Assembly: GCF_000735455.1 (NCBI RefSeq)
Contig: NZ_JMPS01000069.1
Span: 1-64,000 of the forward strand
Source: Yokenella regensburgei ATCC 49455
Lineage (GTDB): Bacteria > Pseudomonadota > Gammaproteobacteria > Enterobacterales > Enterobacteriaceae
Direction of reading: 5' to 3'
DNA length: 64,000 bases
The notes below the pieces were generated by a model. The model was not told the origin of the DNA. It searched no databases and saw nothing but the letters and a program-made list of their open reading frames with translations. A program made the position numbers and the translations under genes. Of this stretch, positions 18,884 through 28,308 are shown piece by piece; positions within the stretch are counted from its first letter, which is position 1, and each line of letters starts with the position of its first letter.

Positions 18884-20951
18884 TCTGGTCGCAATGCTGC
18901 GTCTACCCCCGAATATGAAGTCGACGCAATGGCAGGTTCTCGCCGGGCCAGTGCTGATTCTGCTGATCCTGTCGATGATGGTTCTGCCGTTGCCGGCATT
19001 TGTCCTCGACCTGCTGTTTACCTTTAACATCGCGCTGTCGATCATGGTATTGCTGGTGGCGATGTTCACCCAGCGTACCCTCGAATTCGCGGCGTTCCCC
19101 ACCATTCTGCTGTTTACCACGCTGCTGCGATTGTCGCTCAACGTGGCCTCGACGCGTATCATCCTGATGGATGGACATACGGGCGCGGCGGCGGCAGGGC
19201 GCGTGGTAGAGGCTTTCGGTCACTTCCTGGTCGGCGGTAACTTCGCCATCGGTATTGTGGTGTTCATCATCCTCGTCATCATTAACTTCATGGTTATCAC
19301 CAAGGGTGCCGGGCGTATTGCGGAAGTTGGCGCGCGCTTTGTGCTCGATGGGATGCCGGGTAAACAGATGGCGATCGACGCCGATCTCAACGCCGGCCTT
19401 ATTGGTGAAGATGAAGCCAAGAAGCGTCGCTCCGATGTTACGCAGGAAGCGGACTTCTACGGCTCGATGGACGGTGCGAGTAAGTTCGTGCGCGGCGATG
19501 CCATCGCCGGGATCCTGATTATGGTGATTAACGTCGTCGGCGGTCTGCTGGTGGGCGTGCTTCAGCATGGTCTACCGCTTGGCAAGGCGGCGGAATCCTA
19601 CACCCTGTTGACTATCGGTGATGGCCTGGTCGCCCAGATCCCGGCACTGGTTATCTCGACGGCGGCGGGTGTTATCGTAACCCGCGTCAGCACCGAGCAG
19701 GATGTCGGCGAGCAGATGGTGGGGCAGCTTTTCAATAACCCACGCGTTATGCTGCTGAGCGCCGCGGTTCTCGGCCTGCTGGGCCTGGTTCCGGGGATGC
19801 CGAACTTCGTCTTTCTGCTGTTCACCGCTGCGCTGCTGGGTCTTGCCTGGTGGCTCCGTGGCGTGAGACACGCAACCTGCCGAGGTCGTGCCGCTGAAGC
19901 GCCGGAGAACACCCAGGCAGTAGAAGCCTCCTGGAATGACGTTCAGCTGGAAGATTCGCTCGGGATGGAAGTAGGCTATCGCCTGATCCCGATGGTGGAT
20001 TTCCAGCAGGATGGCGAGCTGTTGGGGCGTATCCGCAGTATTCGTAAAAAGTTTGCCCAGGACATGGGCTTCCTGCCGCCGGTGGTGCATATCCGTGACA
20101 ACATGGATCTGCCGCCAGCACGTTACCGCATCCTGATGAAAGGGGTGGAGATTGGCACCGGGGATGCGTATCCGGGCCGCTGGCTGGCCATTAACCCGGG
20201 CACGGCCGCAGGGACTCTGCCAGGTGAGCAGACGGTAGATCCGGCGTTTGGCCTCGCCGCTATCTGGATTGAAAGCGCGCTGAAAGAGCAGGCGCAAATC
20301 CAGGGCTACACGGTGGTGGAAGCCAGTACCGTGGTGGCAACGCATCTTAACCATTTAATTAGCCTCTATTCCGCCGAACTGTTTGGGCGCCAGGAAGCAC
20401 AGCAGCTGCTCGACCGGGTTTCTCAGGAGATGCCGAAGCTCACCGAGGATCTGGTGCCGGGCGTAGTGACGTTAACCACGCTGCATAAAGTGCTGCAAAA
20501 CCTGCTCGATGAGAAAGTGCCAATCCGCGATATGCGCACCATCCTCGAAGTACTGGCCGAACACGCCCCGATTCAGAGCGATCCGCAGGAACTTACCACG
20601 GTGGTCCGTGTGGCGCTTGGACGTGCAATTACTCAGCAATGGTTCCCGGGTACGGGAGAAGTGCAGGTTATCGGGCTCGATACACCACTGGAACGCCTGC
20701 TGCTGCAGGCGCTGCAGGGCGGTGGTGGGCTGGAGCCGGGTCTGGCTGACCGACTGCTGGCACAGGCTCAGGAAGCATTGTCACGGCAGGAGATGCTCGG
20801 CGCGCCGCCGGTACTGCTGGTGAATCATGCGCTACGTCCGCTGCTGGCTCGCTTCCTGCGTCGTAGCCTGCCGCAGCTGGTGGTGCTGTCAAACCTCGAG
20901 CTGTCGGAGAATCGCCAGATCCGCATGACCGCAACGATTGGAGGCAAATAA
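18876..20951 (+). CDS. flhA: Flagellar export gate protein FlhA, with a shifted linker
   Basis: FlhA is the large export-gate subunit. The start at 18876 (MANLVAMLRLP) gives 691 residues against 692 in E. coli. An N-terminal eight-helix membrane domain (to about residue 328) contains the conserved FHIPEP-type region. A large cytoplasmic domain from about SWNDVQLEDSLGMEVGYRL docks substrates and chaperones. The linker at residues 330-341 (VRHATCRGRAAE) does not look like its relatives. Reading the same DNA one base later gives DTQPAEVVPLK, which aligns with the E. coli linker APAEPKPVK. Two compensating indels near 19863-19866 and 19899 would explain this, leaving both domains intact. Confidence 0.93.
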   Translation: MANLVAMLRLPPNMKSTQWQVLAGPVLILLILSMMVLPLPAFVLDLLFTFNIALSIMVLLVAMFTQRTLEFAAFPTILLFTTLLRLSLNVASTRIILMDGHTGAAAAGRVVEAFGHFLVGGNFAIGIVVFIILVIINFMVITKGAGRIAEVGARFVLDGMPGKQMAIDADLNAGLIGEDEAKKRRSDVTQEADFYGSMDGASKFVRGDAIAGILIMVINVVGGLLVGVLQHGLPLGKAAESYTLLTIGDGLVAQIPALVISTAAGVIVTRVSTEQDVGEQMVGQLFNNPRVMLLSAAVLGLLGLVPGMPNFVFLLFTAALLGLAWWLRGVRHATCRGRAAEAPENTQAVEASWNDVQLEDSLGMEVGYRLIPMVDFQQDGELLGRIRSIRKKFAQDMGFLPPVVHIRDNMDLPPARYRILMKGVEIGTGDAYPGRWLAINPGTAAGTLPGEQTVDPAFGLAAIWIESALKEQAQIQGYTVVEASTVVATHLNHLISLYSAELFGRQEAQQLLDRVSQEMPKLTEDLVPGVVTLTTLHKVLQNLLDEKVPIRDMRTILEVLAEHAPIQSDPQELTTVVRVALGRAITQQWFPGTGEVQVIGLDTPLERLLLQALQGGGGLEPGLADRLLAQAQEALSRQEMLGAPPVLLVNHALRPLLARFLRRSLPQLVVLSNLELSENRQIRMTATIGGK

Positions 20952-21343
20952 TGCGTAAACTATTATGGTTACTGGCCCTGCCGCTGTGCGTGCATGCTGC
21001 AGGTGAGGGCGCCTGGCAGGCGAGCGGCATGGGGGTGACTCTTAACTATCGTGGCGAAGCGGCGTCATCGTCGCCGCTCTCTTCATCTCAGCCGGTTGAC
21101 GGGCAGATGACGTTAATTGCCTGGCGCTATGAACTCAATGGCCCGACGCCCGCCGGACTTATTGTGCGCCTGTGCTCGCAGGTACGCTGCGTGGAGCTGG
21201 ATGGCCAAAGCGGCACCACGCAGGGGTTGAACGGTGTCCCGGCCGCTGAACCGCTGCGCTTTGTCTGGGAGGTTCCCGGCGGTGGGCGTATGATCCCGGC
21301 GCTGAAAGTGCGCAGCAATGAGGTTATCGTTAACTACCGTTGA
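20951..21343 (+). CDS. flhE: Flagellar protein FlhE
   Basis: FlhE is a small periplasmic protein of the flhBAE operon. In Salmonella it has been linked to preventing proton leak through the export gate. The 130 residues equal the E. coli length and begin with a signal peptide (MRKLLWLLALPLCVHAAGEG). A cysteine pair in LCSQVRCVEL is probably a disulphide. The start overlaps the flhA stop by one base. Confidence 0.95.
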   Translation: MRKLLWLLALPLCVHAAGEGAWQASGMGVTLNYRGEAASSSPLSSSQPVDGQMTLIAWRYELNGPTPAGLIVRLCSQVRCVELDGQSGTTQGLNGVPAAEPLRFVWEVPGGGRMIPALKVRSNEVIVNYR

Positions 21344-21359
21344 TCCCCCATCTCCCCTC

Positions 21360-21383
21360 CGTCGGCAGGCTAAACTGCCGACG
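21360..21383 (+). terminator. Putative flhBAE terminator hairpin
   Basis: CGTCGGCAG pairs with CTGCCGACG over a five-base loop 17 bases after flhE. The T run (ATTTTT) comes only about nine bases after the stem, so this is a possible rather than canonical terminator. Confidence 0.5.
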
Positions 21384-21466
21384 CGATCGCATTTTTGCCA
21401 CCCGGTTTTGATGAAAAAGAAACGCTGTTTTATAAATAAGTGACGCGCGTAATCCCACTCTTTGTA

Positions 21467-21499
21467 ATTTTGCCAGTGAGCGAGCATCGATGGCAAAAT
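21467..21499. repeat. 9-bp inverted repeat upstream of the sugar symporter gene
   Basis: ATTTTGCCA (21467-21475) and its exact complement TGGCAAAAT (21491-21499) are separated by 15 bases, so the arm centres are 24 bases apart. It lies about 100 bases before the symporter start and has no T tract. It could be paired operator half-sites for a regulator of the downstream genes, or an RNA hairpin. I do not recognise it as a KdgR site. Confidence 0.55.
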
Positions 21500-21602
21500 C
21501 AGAAAGGTATCATGTGCTGCATGCTCTTACTGTAACCCTGTAAGCATGCCCTCCGGCAACGTTACCGGAGTGGGTCCCTAATAAGAAACAGGGTTCACGG
21601 CA

Positions 21603-23186
21603 ATGAAAACACGAAAAATTGGCTTAGCGAATTACCTCGCCTACGGATCTGGCGATTTTTTGGGGGCGGGAACCACTGCGCTGACCGCCGCCTGGCTGCT
21701 CTATTTCTACACCACGTTTTGCGGGTTATCCCCCATCGAGGCCACCTTTATTTTTGCCACCGCCAGGGTACTGGACGCGGTGGTAAGCCCGTTGATGGGT
21801 TTTCTGACCGATAACTTCGGTACGACCTGGGCGGGTAAACGTTTTGGCAGACGTAAGTTCTTTATTCTGCTCGGGATCCCCTGCGTCTTCAGCTACTCCT
21901 TTATGTGGGTCGGCGATATGGGATTCTGGTATTACCTGCTGACCTACCTGATTTTTGATGTGGTCTACACCATGATTCTGGTGCCATATGAAACGCTGGT
22001 ACCGGAGATGACCGACGACTTCAAACAGAAAACCAAGTTCTCCGGCGCGCGTATCTCTATGGCACAGATGTCGGCGATTCTGGCTTCCTTCCTGCCGGGA
22101 ATTTTGCTCACCCATTTTGGCAAAGACAACGCTATTTCCTTTTTCTATGCAAGCCTGGTCTTCTCTGTTCTGTGTGCGCTGATGCTGACCTTCGTCTGGT
22201 GCTTTACCTGGGAACGTCCACGTGAAGACTGGAGCGAAGCCGCGCTGCGCGCCGATGAAGAGAAGAAAAACCTGACTCTCACACAAAGCCTGAATCGCCT
22301 GATAATCGAGCTCACTTCGACGTTTCGGGTACGAATTTTCCGCCAGCACCTTGGCATGTATCTCGGTGGCTATATTGCCCAGGACGTGTTCAACGCGGTG
22401 TTCACCTATTACGTGGTGTTCGTGCTGATGCAGGAGGCGTCAATGGCGTCGAACCTGCTGGGTACGATGGCCATCTTCCAGTTTGTGGCGGTGATCGCCA
22501 TGATGCCGCTGTGTATCCGCTTTGGACCGGCTCCGTCGTACCGGATGGTGGTCGTGCTGTTTGGTCTGGCTTCTCTTTCTTATGCAGTGCTGTATTACGC
22601 CGGGATGAGCGATATCTATTCGCTGCTGCTGATGGTTTCTGCCGTTGCCGGTCTGGGGCGTGGAGGCATTAACTATGTACCGTGGAATACCTACACCTAT
22701 ATTGCCGATGTGGATGAAGTCATCACCGGCCAACGCCGGGAAGGCATATTTGCCGGGATCATGACCTTAACCCGTAAGGCCTCGCAGGCCGGGGCGGTGA
22801 TGCTGGTGGGGATCATTATGCAGCTCTCAGGCTTTGTGAGCGGGCAAAAAGTTCAGCCAGCAGAAGTGAGCCATACCATCCTCCTGGTCCTGAGCGTTGG
22901 CACCATAGTGGTGCTGGCCTGCGGTTTCCTGGTTTCGCTGCGTTTCAAGCTGAATATGCAAACCCACAGCGTACTGCGTGAAGAGACCATCAAAATGCGT
23001 GAATCTGGACGCGTGATGCCGGAAAGCATTACGCCGCAGGCCCGCGCCACGGTCGAGATGCTGGCAGGAATGCCGTATGAATCCCTGTGGGGGAATAACA
23101 ACATTGGTTATCTGAATCGTCATAACGCGCCGGCGGCAACGCTGAAGACGACGACTCAACTGAATTCGACATTGCACAGAGGTTAA
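21603..23186 (+). CDS. GPH-family glycoside/cation symporter (RhiT/TogT-like)
   Basis: This is an inner-membrane symporter of 527 residues in the glycoside-pentoside-hexuronide:cation family. Twelve hydrophobic segments are visible. Family marks are YGSGDFLGAGTTALTAAWLLY at the N-terminus (quoted region shortened in sense), the early loop GKRFGRRKFFILLG and VPYETLVPEM. The gene ends five bases before the GH105 hydrolase gene, so they form an operon. The pairing resembles RhiT-RhiN of Dickeya, which take up and degrade rhamnogalacturonides from pectin. The substrate is therefore inferred to be an unsaturated pectic oligosaccharide, with other uronide oligosaccharides possible. A soluble tail of about 75 residues extends past the last helix. 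Confidence 0.8.
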   Translation: MKTRKIGLANYLAYGSGDFLGAGTTALTAAWLLYFYTTFCGLSPIEATFIFATARVLDAVVSPLMGFLTDNFGTTWAGKRFGRRKFFILLGIPCVFSYSFMWVGDMGFWYYLLTYLIFDVVYTMILVPYETLVPEMTDDFKQKTKFSGARISMAQMSAILASFLPGILLTHFGKDNAISFFYASLVFSVLCALMLTFVWCFTWERPREDWSEAALRADEEKKNLTLTQSLNRLIIELTSTFRVRIFRQHLGMYLGGYIAQDVFNAVFTYYVVFVLMQEASMASNLLGTMAIFQFVAVIAMMPLCIRFGPAPSYRMVVVLFGLASLSYAVLYYAGMSDIYSLLLMVSAVAGLGRGGINYVPWNTYTYIADVDEVITGQRREGIFAGIMTLTRKASQAGAVMLVGIIMQLSGFVSGQKVQPAEVSHTILLVLSVGTIVVLACGFLVSLRFKLNMQTHSVLREETIKMRESGRVMPESITPQARATVEMLAGMPYESLWGNNNIGYLNRHNAPAATLKTTTQLNSTLHRG

Positions 23187-23190
23187 CGAT

Positions 23191-24330
23191 ATGAAGGTTT
23201 GGCCTGTCAAACATAGCCCGCTGTTATGCCAGCCGGAGCGTTTCATCGCCCGGGATGAGCTGAAGGCACTGATCCAGAATGTCACCCATAATCTGGTGAA
23301 CATTCACGATGCAACCGGTGAGTTTTTATTGCGGCTGGACGATGGGCGGGTTATCGATACCAAAGGCTGGGCGGGCTGGGAGTGGACCCACGGCGTCGGG
23401 CTGTACGGTATCTACCAGTACTACCAGCAGACCGGCGATGAAGAGATGCGCGACATCATTGACGACTGGTTTACCGCTCGGTTTGCCGAAGGGGCGACCA
23501 CCAAAAACGTCAACACTATGTCGCCGTTCCTGACCCTGGCATACCGTTATGAAGAGACGCGCAACCCGCAGTGGCTGCCGTGGCTTGAAAGCTGGGCGGA
23601 GTGGGCGATGCATGAGATGCCGCGCACCGAACACGGCGGGATGCAGCATATGACCCTCGCGGAAGAAAACCATCAGCAGATGTGGGACGACACCCTGATG
23701 ATGACCGTGCTGCCGCTGGCGAAAATTGGCAAGCTGTTGAACCGCCCGCAATATGTGGAGGAGGCGGTGTATCAGTTCCTGCTGCACGTGCAGAATCTGA
23801 TGGACCGGGAAACCGGGCTGTGGTTCCACGGCTGGAACTACGACGGTAAACACAACTTCGCGCGCGCTCGCTGGGCACGTGGCAACAGCTGGCTCACGAT
23901 GGTTATCCCGGATTTCCTCGAGCTGGTCGATTTGCCGGAGCATAATGCGGTGCGGCGCTATCTGCTGCAGGTGCTGAATGCCCAGGTCGCCGCGCTGGCG
24001 AAGTGTCAGCATGAAAGCGGCCTCTGGCACACGCTGCTTGACGATCCTGAATCCTATCTCGAAGCCTCCGCCACCGCCGGGTTTGCTTATGGGGTACTGA
24101 AGGCCGTGCGTATGCGCTATATCCCGGCTGAATATGCCGTTGTGGCTGAGAAAGCGATTCGCGGCATCGTGCAACACGTATCGCCAGAGGGGGAATTACT
24201 GCAAACGTCGTTTGGAACCGGTATGGGGAGCGACCTCGAGTTTTATCGCCAGATCCCGCTTACCTCTATGCCGTATGGTCAGGCGATGACTATCCTGTGC
24301 TTAACGGAGTATTTGCGGAAGTATTTTTAA
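23191..24330 (+). CDS. GH105 unsaturated rhamnogalacturonyl/glucuronyl hydrolase
   Basis: This cytoplasmic enzyme of 379 residues in glycoside hydrolase family 105 should release an unsaturated uronic acid from disaccharides made by lyases. The alpha6/alpha6 barrel family is recognised by GWAGWEWTHGVGLYGIYQYY and MWDDTLMMTVLPLAK, where D167 fits the catalytic aspartate. Other marks are FARARWARGNSWLTM and EASATAGFAYG. There is no signal peptide, so its substrate must be imported, which fits the symporter just upstream. An imperfect hairpin follows the stop near 24340. The exact substrate cannot be read from the sequence. Confidence 0.87.
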   Translation: MKVWPVKHSPLLCQPERFIARDELKALIQNVTHNLVNIHDATGEFLLRLDDGRVIDTKGWAGWEWTHGVGLYGIYQYYQQTGDEEMRDIIDDWFTARFAEGATTKNVNTMSPFLTLAYRYEETRNPQWLPWLESWAEWAMHEMPRTEHGGMQHMTLAEENHQQMWDDTLMMTVLPLAKIGKLLNRPQYVEEAVYQFLLHVQNLMDRETGLWFHGWNYDGKHNFARARWARGNSWLTMVIPDFLELVDLPEHNAVRRYLLQVLNAQVAALAKCQHESGLWHTLLDDPESYLEASATAGFAYGVLKAVRMRYIPAEYAVVAEKAIRGIVQHVSPEGELLQTSFGTGMGSDLEFYRQIPLTSMPYGQAMTILCLTEYLRKYF

Positions 24331-24612
24331 GTCGCAACGGATGTACCGCTCGTGTGGCTCACGCGGGCGGTATTACACGCCAGTATCATTTTGAGCACAT
24401 TATCTATCATTATTATTTTCATTTTCGCAGTGAAAACCTCGAGCATCCCTGCGTTTTAACCTGATCTCACTGTTCTGGCGACGAAACCCTACGCTTGCTC
24501 GCTTCAGTCGTCATTTCTGCATGTTTTTTAATCACCTGGTGCCTTTCTTGCTTTGTATGCCTGTCTTCAGCAGCTCCGGCGGCTGGAAAACTACAACTAT
24601 AAGGACAGCAAC
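24331..24612. other. Intergenic region before the OFA transporter gene
   Basis: These 282 bases hold an imperfect hairpin after the hydrolase gene (about 24338-24366) and AT-rich sequence near 24400-24425 that could carry a promoter. The in-frame open codons at 24553-24612 lack a ribosome-binding site and are not taken as coding. No other feature is supported. Confidence 0.4.
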
Positions 24613-26262
24613 ATGGTGCAAATAAACGAGAATGCAATTGCTTTACCCGAGTCTCCTCTGGGCCGGTTTTTTGCCAAATCTGGCACGATAGCCACGCCCG
24701 GTTATAACCGCTGGCTGGTTCCCCCTGCGGCGCTGGCGGTGCATTTGTGTATTGGTATGGCCTACGGTTTCTCTGTGTTCTGGCTGCCGATGTCGCAGCT
24801 GATTGGCGGTAGCGCACCGCTGCAGTGCCCCGTTGAGATGTCGCTCTGGCAACAGTTGTTCACGCAAACCTGTGACTGGAAAATATCTCTGCTGGGCTGG
24901 ACCTACACGCTATTTTTTGTGTTTCTTGGCTGTTCGGCTGCCGTATGGGGGAGCTGGCTTGAGAAAGTCGGGCCACGGCTGGTGAGCTTCGTCGCGACCC
25001 TTTGCTGGTGCGGTGGCCTGGTGCTGGCCAGTATCGCTATCTATTTCCATCAGCTGTGGCTGCTGTGGCTGGGCGCGGGGGTGATTGGCGGAATAGGGCT
25101 GGGGCTGGGGTACATATCGCCGGTCTCCACCTTGCTACGCTGGTTTCCCGATAAACGCGGGATGGCCGCCGGGATGGCGATCATGGGCTTTGGCGGCGGG
25201 GCGTTAGTGGGCGCACCGCTTGGCAACTGGCTGATGAACTTCTTCTCCGACGGGCAGGGCGGCGGTGTCTGGCAAAGCATTCTGGCACTGGCGGCCATTT
25301 ATGTGGTGTTCATGCTCTGCGGTACCTTCAGCTATCGTTTGCCGCCGATGGGCTGGCATCCGTCAGGCGAGAAGGCGGAGAAGATCCTGCGCAACAACCC
25401 GACGATTCAGGTGCACGTCAGCGTGGCGTGGAGAACGCCGCAGTTCTGGCTGCTGTGGCTGGTGCTGTGGCTCAACGTGACCGCCGGGATTGGTATTCTG
25501 GGAATGGCTTCGCCGATGCTGCAGGAGATCTTCGCCGGAAAGCTGCTGGCAACAGATCTCAGCTGGCATGAGTTGAATGCGGAGCAGCTAAAGCGCATTG
25601 CGACCATGGCGGCGGGCTTCACCGGGTTACTCAGCCTGTTTAATATTCTGGGGCGCTTTTTCTGGGCGTCGGTCTCGGATGTCTGCGGCAGAAAAATGAC
25701 CTTCGCGCTAATTTTTGCCCTTGGCGCGGTGCTGTATGGCACGCTGCCGCTCACCAACCACAGTGGCTATGTGGCGCTGTTCGTCTGCGCATTGTGTATT
25801 GTGATTTCCATGTACGGCGGCGGCTTCGCAACTATTCCGGCTTACCTGGCGGATGTTTTTGGCTCTCAGATGGTGGGCGCCATTCACGGCCGCCTGTTGA
25901 CCGCCTGGTCCGCCGCAGGGGTCAGTGGGCCAATTCTTGTGAACTATCTGCGTGAATATCAGATGGCGCAGGGAGTTGCGCCGGAGCGAATCTATGACAT
26001 TACGCTGCTGGTGCTGACCGGTCTGCTGATCGTTGGTTTTATCTGCAACATGCTGGTGCGCCCGGTTGCCGAAAAATACGGCATGACTGCCGATCAGCAG
26101 CAGCAGGCGAAGGGACTTTATACCATCAATAAGAATGCGCAGCTGACCTGGGAGCCGACCCCGGCACCGGTATTGCTGACGCTATGCTGGCTTGCGGTCA
26201 TTATCCCGTTGCTGTGGGGAATGGGAACGACGCTGCAGCAGGCGGTGAAGTTCTTTATGTAG
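24613..26262 (+). CDS. OFA-family MFS transporter (oxalate/formate antiporter family)
   Basis: This is an inner-membrane transporter of 549 residues from the ATG at 24613, which has AAGGA eight bases upstream. It belongs to the OFA branch of the major facilitator superfamily, which includes the oxalate:formate antiporter and E. coli YhjX. Evidence is the N-terminal segment PPAALAVHLCIGMAYGFSVF, the loop RWFPDKRGMAAGMAIMGFGGG and the second-half loop FWASVSDVCGRKMTF. It is longer than most OFA members, with extra residues between helices 1 and 2 and an extra C-terminal hydrophobic segment. The substrate is unknown; a small carboxylate is plausible from the family. No neighbouring enzyme gives a clue. 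Confidence 0.8.
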   Translation: MVQINENAIALPESPLGRFFAKSGTIATPGYNRWLVPPAALAVHLCIGMAYGFSVFWLPMSQLIGGSAPLQCPVEMSLWQQLFTQTCDWKISLLGWTYTLFFVFLGCSAAVWGSWLEKVGPRLVSFVATLCWCGGLVLASIAIYFHQLWLLWLGAGVIGGIGLGLGYISPVSTLLRWFPDKRGMAAGMAIMGFGGGALVGAPLGNWLMNFFSDGQGGGVWQSILALAAIYVVFMLCGTFSYRLPPMGWHPSGEKAEKILRNNPTIQVHVSVAWRTPQFWLLWLVLWLNVTAGIGILGMASPMLQEIFAGKLLATDLSWHELNAEQLKRIATMAAGFTGLLSLFNILGRFFWASVSDVCGRKMTFALIFALGAVLYGTLPLTNHSGYVALFVCALCIVISMYGGGFATIPAYLADVFGSQMVGAIHGRLLTAWSAAGVSGPILVNYLREYQMAQGVAPERIYDITLLVLTGLLIVGFICNMLVRPVAEKYGMTADQQQQAKGLYTINKNAQLTWEPTPAPVLLTLCWLAVIIPLLWGMGTTLQQAVKFFM

Positions 26263-26280
26263 CGCAGATCCTCAGGGAAT

Positions 26281-26312
26281 AAAAAAGGGGAATGTCCTGA
26301 GACATTCCCCTT
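26281..26312 (-). terminator. argS terminator
   Basis: A perfect 12-bp stem (AAGGGGAATGTC and its complement) with a four-base loop is followed by six T on the minus strand, 20 bases after the argS stop. On the plus strand it could also stop read-through from the OFA transporter gene. Confidence 0.9.
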
Positions 26313-26331
26313 CGTCGTCTATGAGTCTGAC

Positions 26332-28065
26332 TTACATACGTTCGACGGTTTCGATACCCAGAGTATCAAGACCCAGCTTCAGCGTTTTTGCGGTGAGCAG
26401 AGCAAGCTTCAGGCGGCTGTTGCGAATTTCTTCGCTTTCCGCGCTGAGGATTGGGCAGTGCTCGTAGAAGCCAGAGAACAGACCGGCCAGGTCGTAGAGG
26501 TAAGCACACATCACGTGCGGTGTACCTTCACGGGCGACCACGTTCAGGGTCTCTTCAAACTGCAGCAGGCGTGCGGCCAGCTGAGCTTCGCGATCTTCTT
26601 TGATAACCACCGAAGCGTTGGTCAGCGCGCGCTCTTCAATACCGGCTTTACGGAACACCGACAGCACGCGGGTATAGGCGTACTGCATGTACGGCGCGGT
26701 GTTGCCTTCGAAGGCCAGCATGTTGTCCCAGTCGAAGACGTAGTCGGTGGTACGGTTTTTGGACAGATCCGCATACTTCACGGCACCGATACCCACGGCA
26801 TTCGCCAGTTTCTCCAGCTCGTCTGCCGGCATGTCCGGATTCTTTTCTGCCACCAGGCGACGGGCGCGTTCCAGCGCTTCATCCAGCAGGTCAGCCAGCT
26901 TCACGGTACCGCCCGCACGGGTTTTGAACGGTTTGCCGTCCTTGCCGAGCATCATGCCGAACATGTGGTGCTCCAGCGGTACGGAATCCGGTACATAGCC
27001 CGCTTTACGCACGATGGTCCACGCCTGCATCAGGTGCTGGTGCTGACGGGAGTCGATGTAGTACAGCACGCGGTCGGCGTGCAGGGTTTCGTAGCGATAT
27101 TTCGCACAGGCGATATCGGTGGTGGTATAGAGATAGCCGCCATCCTTTTTCTGGATGATAACGCCCATCGCTTCGCCTTCCTTGTTTTTGAATTCATCAA
27201 GGAATACGACGGTTGCGCCTTCGCTCTCCACCGCCAGCCCTTTGGCTTTCAGATCGGCAACGATACCCGGCAGCATTGGGTTGTACAGGCTTTCACCCAT
27301 CACATCGTCACGGGTCAGGGTAACGTTCAGACGATCGTAGGTCAGCTGGTTTTGCGACATGGTAATGTCGACCAGTTTGCGCCACATCTGGCGGAAGTAC
27401 TCATCACCGCCCTGCAGTTTTACCACGTAGCTACGGGCGCGCTCGGCGAAAGCTTCGTCTTCGTCGTAATGCTTTTTCGCTTCACGGTAGAAGCCTTCGA
27501 GATCGGCCAGTTCCATATCACCGGCGTTTTCCTGCTGCTGCTTCTCAAGGTAAGCAATCAGCATACCGAACTGGGTACCCCAGTCGCCGACGTGGTTGGC
27601 GCGAATGACTTTGTGGCCGAGGAATTCCTGGGTACGGACTGACGCATCACCAATGATGGTGGAGCGCAGGTGACCAACGTGCATCTCTTTTGCCACGTTC
27701 GGGGCAGAGTAGTCGATAACGATGGTCTGCGGTTCCGGACGGGTAACGCCCAGACGCTCGGACCTCAGTGCGGCGTTCACGTGCTCGGCGAGGAACGACG
27801 GATCAAGGAAGATATTGATAAAGCCAGGACCGGCGATTTCCACTCGGCTGGCGATACCGTCCAGATTGAGGTGGGTGATAACCTGCTCTGCCAGTTGTCG
27901 CGGCGCCATGCCCAGTTTTTTAGCAACTGCCATCACGCCATTGGCCTGATAGTCGCCGAACTGTACTTTTGCTGACTGACGAACCTGCGGTTCGCAATCG
28001 GCAGGTGCGCCTGCCGCAATCAGGGCCTGACTAACTTTTTCTGCGAGAAGAGCCTGAATATTCAC
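26332..28065 (-). CDS. argS: Arginyl-tRNA synthetase
   Basis: ArgS charges tRNA-Arg with arginine. The 577 residues equal the E. coli length. This class I synthetase has the HIGH-like motif HVGHLRS after SAPNVAKEM, and as in other ArgS proteins the KMSKS lysine motif is degenerate. The N-terminal Add-1 domain (about 1-110) and C-terminal anticodon-binding helical domain are complete. It is transcribed alone and ends at the terminator at 26281-26312. Confidence 0.97.
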   Translation of the reverse strand: MNIQALLAEKVSQALIAAGAPADCEPQVRQSAKVQFGDYQANGVMAVAKKLGMAPRQLAEQVITHLNLDGIASRVEIAGPGFINIFLDPSFLAEHVNAALRSERLGVTRPEPQTIVIDYSAPNVAKEMHVGHLRSTIIGDASVRTQEFLGHKVIRANHVGDWGTQFGMLIAYLEKQQQENAGDMELADLEGFYREAKKHYDEDEAFAERARSYVVKLQGGDEYFRQMWRKLVDITMSQNQLTYDRLNVTLTRDDVMGESLYNPMLPGIVADLKAKGLAVESEGATVVFLDEFKNKEGEAMGVIIQKKDGGYLYTTTDIACAKYRYETLHADRVLYYIDSRQHQHLMQAWTIVRKAGYVPDSVPLEHHMFGMMLGKDGKPFKTRAGGTVKLADLLDEALERARRLVAEKNPDMPADELEKLANAVGIGAVKYADLSKNRTTDYVFDWDNMLAFEGNTAPYMQYAYTRVLSVFRKAGIEERALTNASVVIKEDREAQLAARLLQFEETLNVVAREGTPHVMCAYLYDLAGLFSGFYEHCPILSAESEEIRNSRLKLALLTAKTLKLGLDTLGIETVERM

Positions 28066-28308
28066 CGGAATACCTTACGTTAATGGCGCAACACCCTGAT
28101 TCGGTTCGCGCCGTGATGTGGATAAATTAAGGCGGGAGTATACTGCATTTGCCGGGTGCCGTCAGCACCGCACAGCCCGCTACAGGCGCGGAAATTCGTC
28201 GCACGATTAACGAATAACCATTCATTCCCCGGCATTGCGCATCGACGGTTGGTTCCAGACCCACAACAGGGTAGATTAGCGCTTTTCGGCATACTGGCAG
28301 AGACAAAA

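Noticed and set aside
26458-27642. A 394-codon open frame opposite argS
   Set aside because: Shadow of argS; histidine- and phenylalanine-rich composition typical of antisense frames, no family resemblance.
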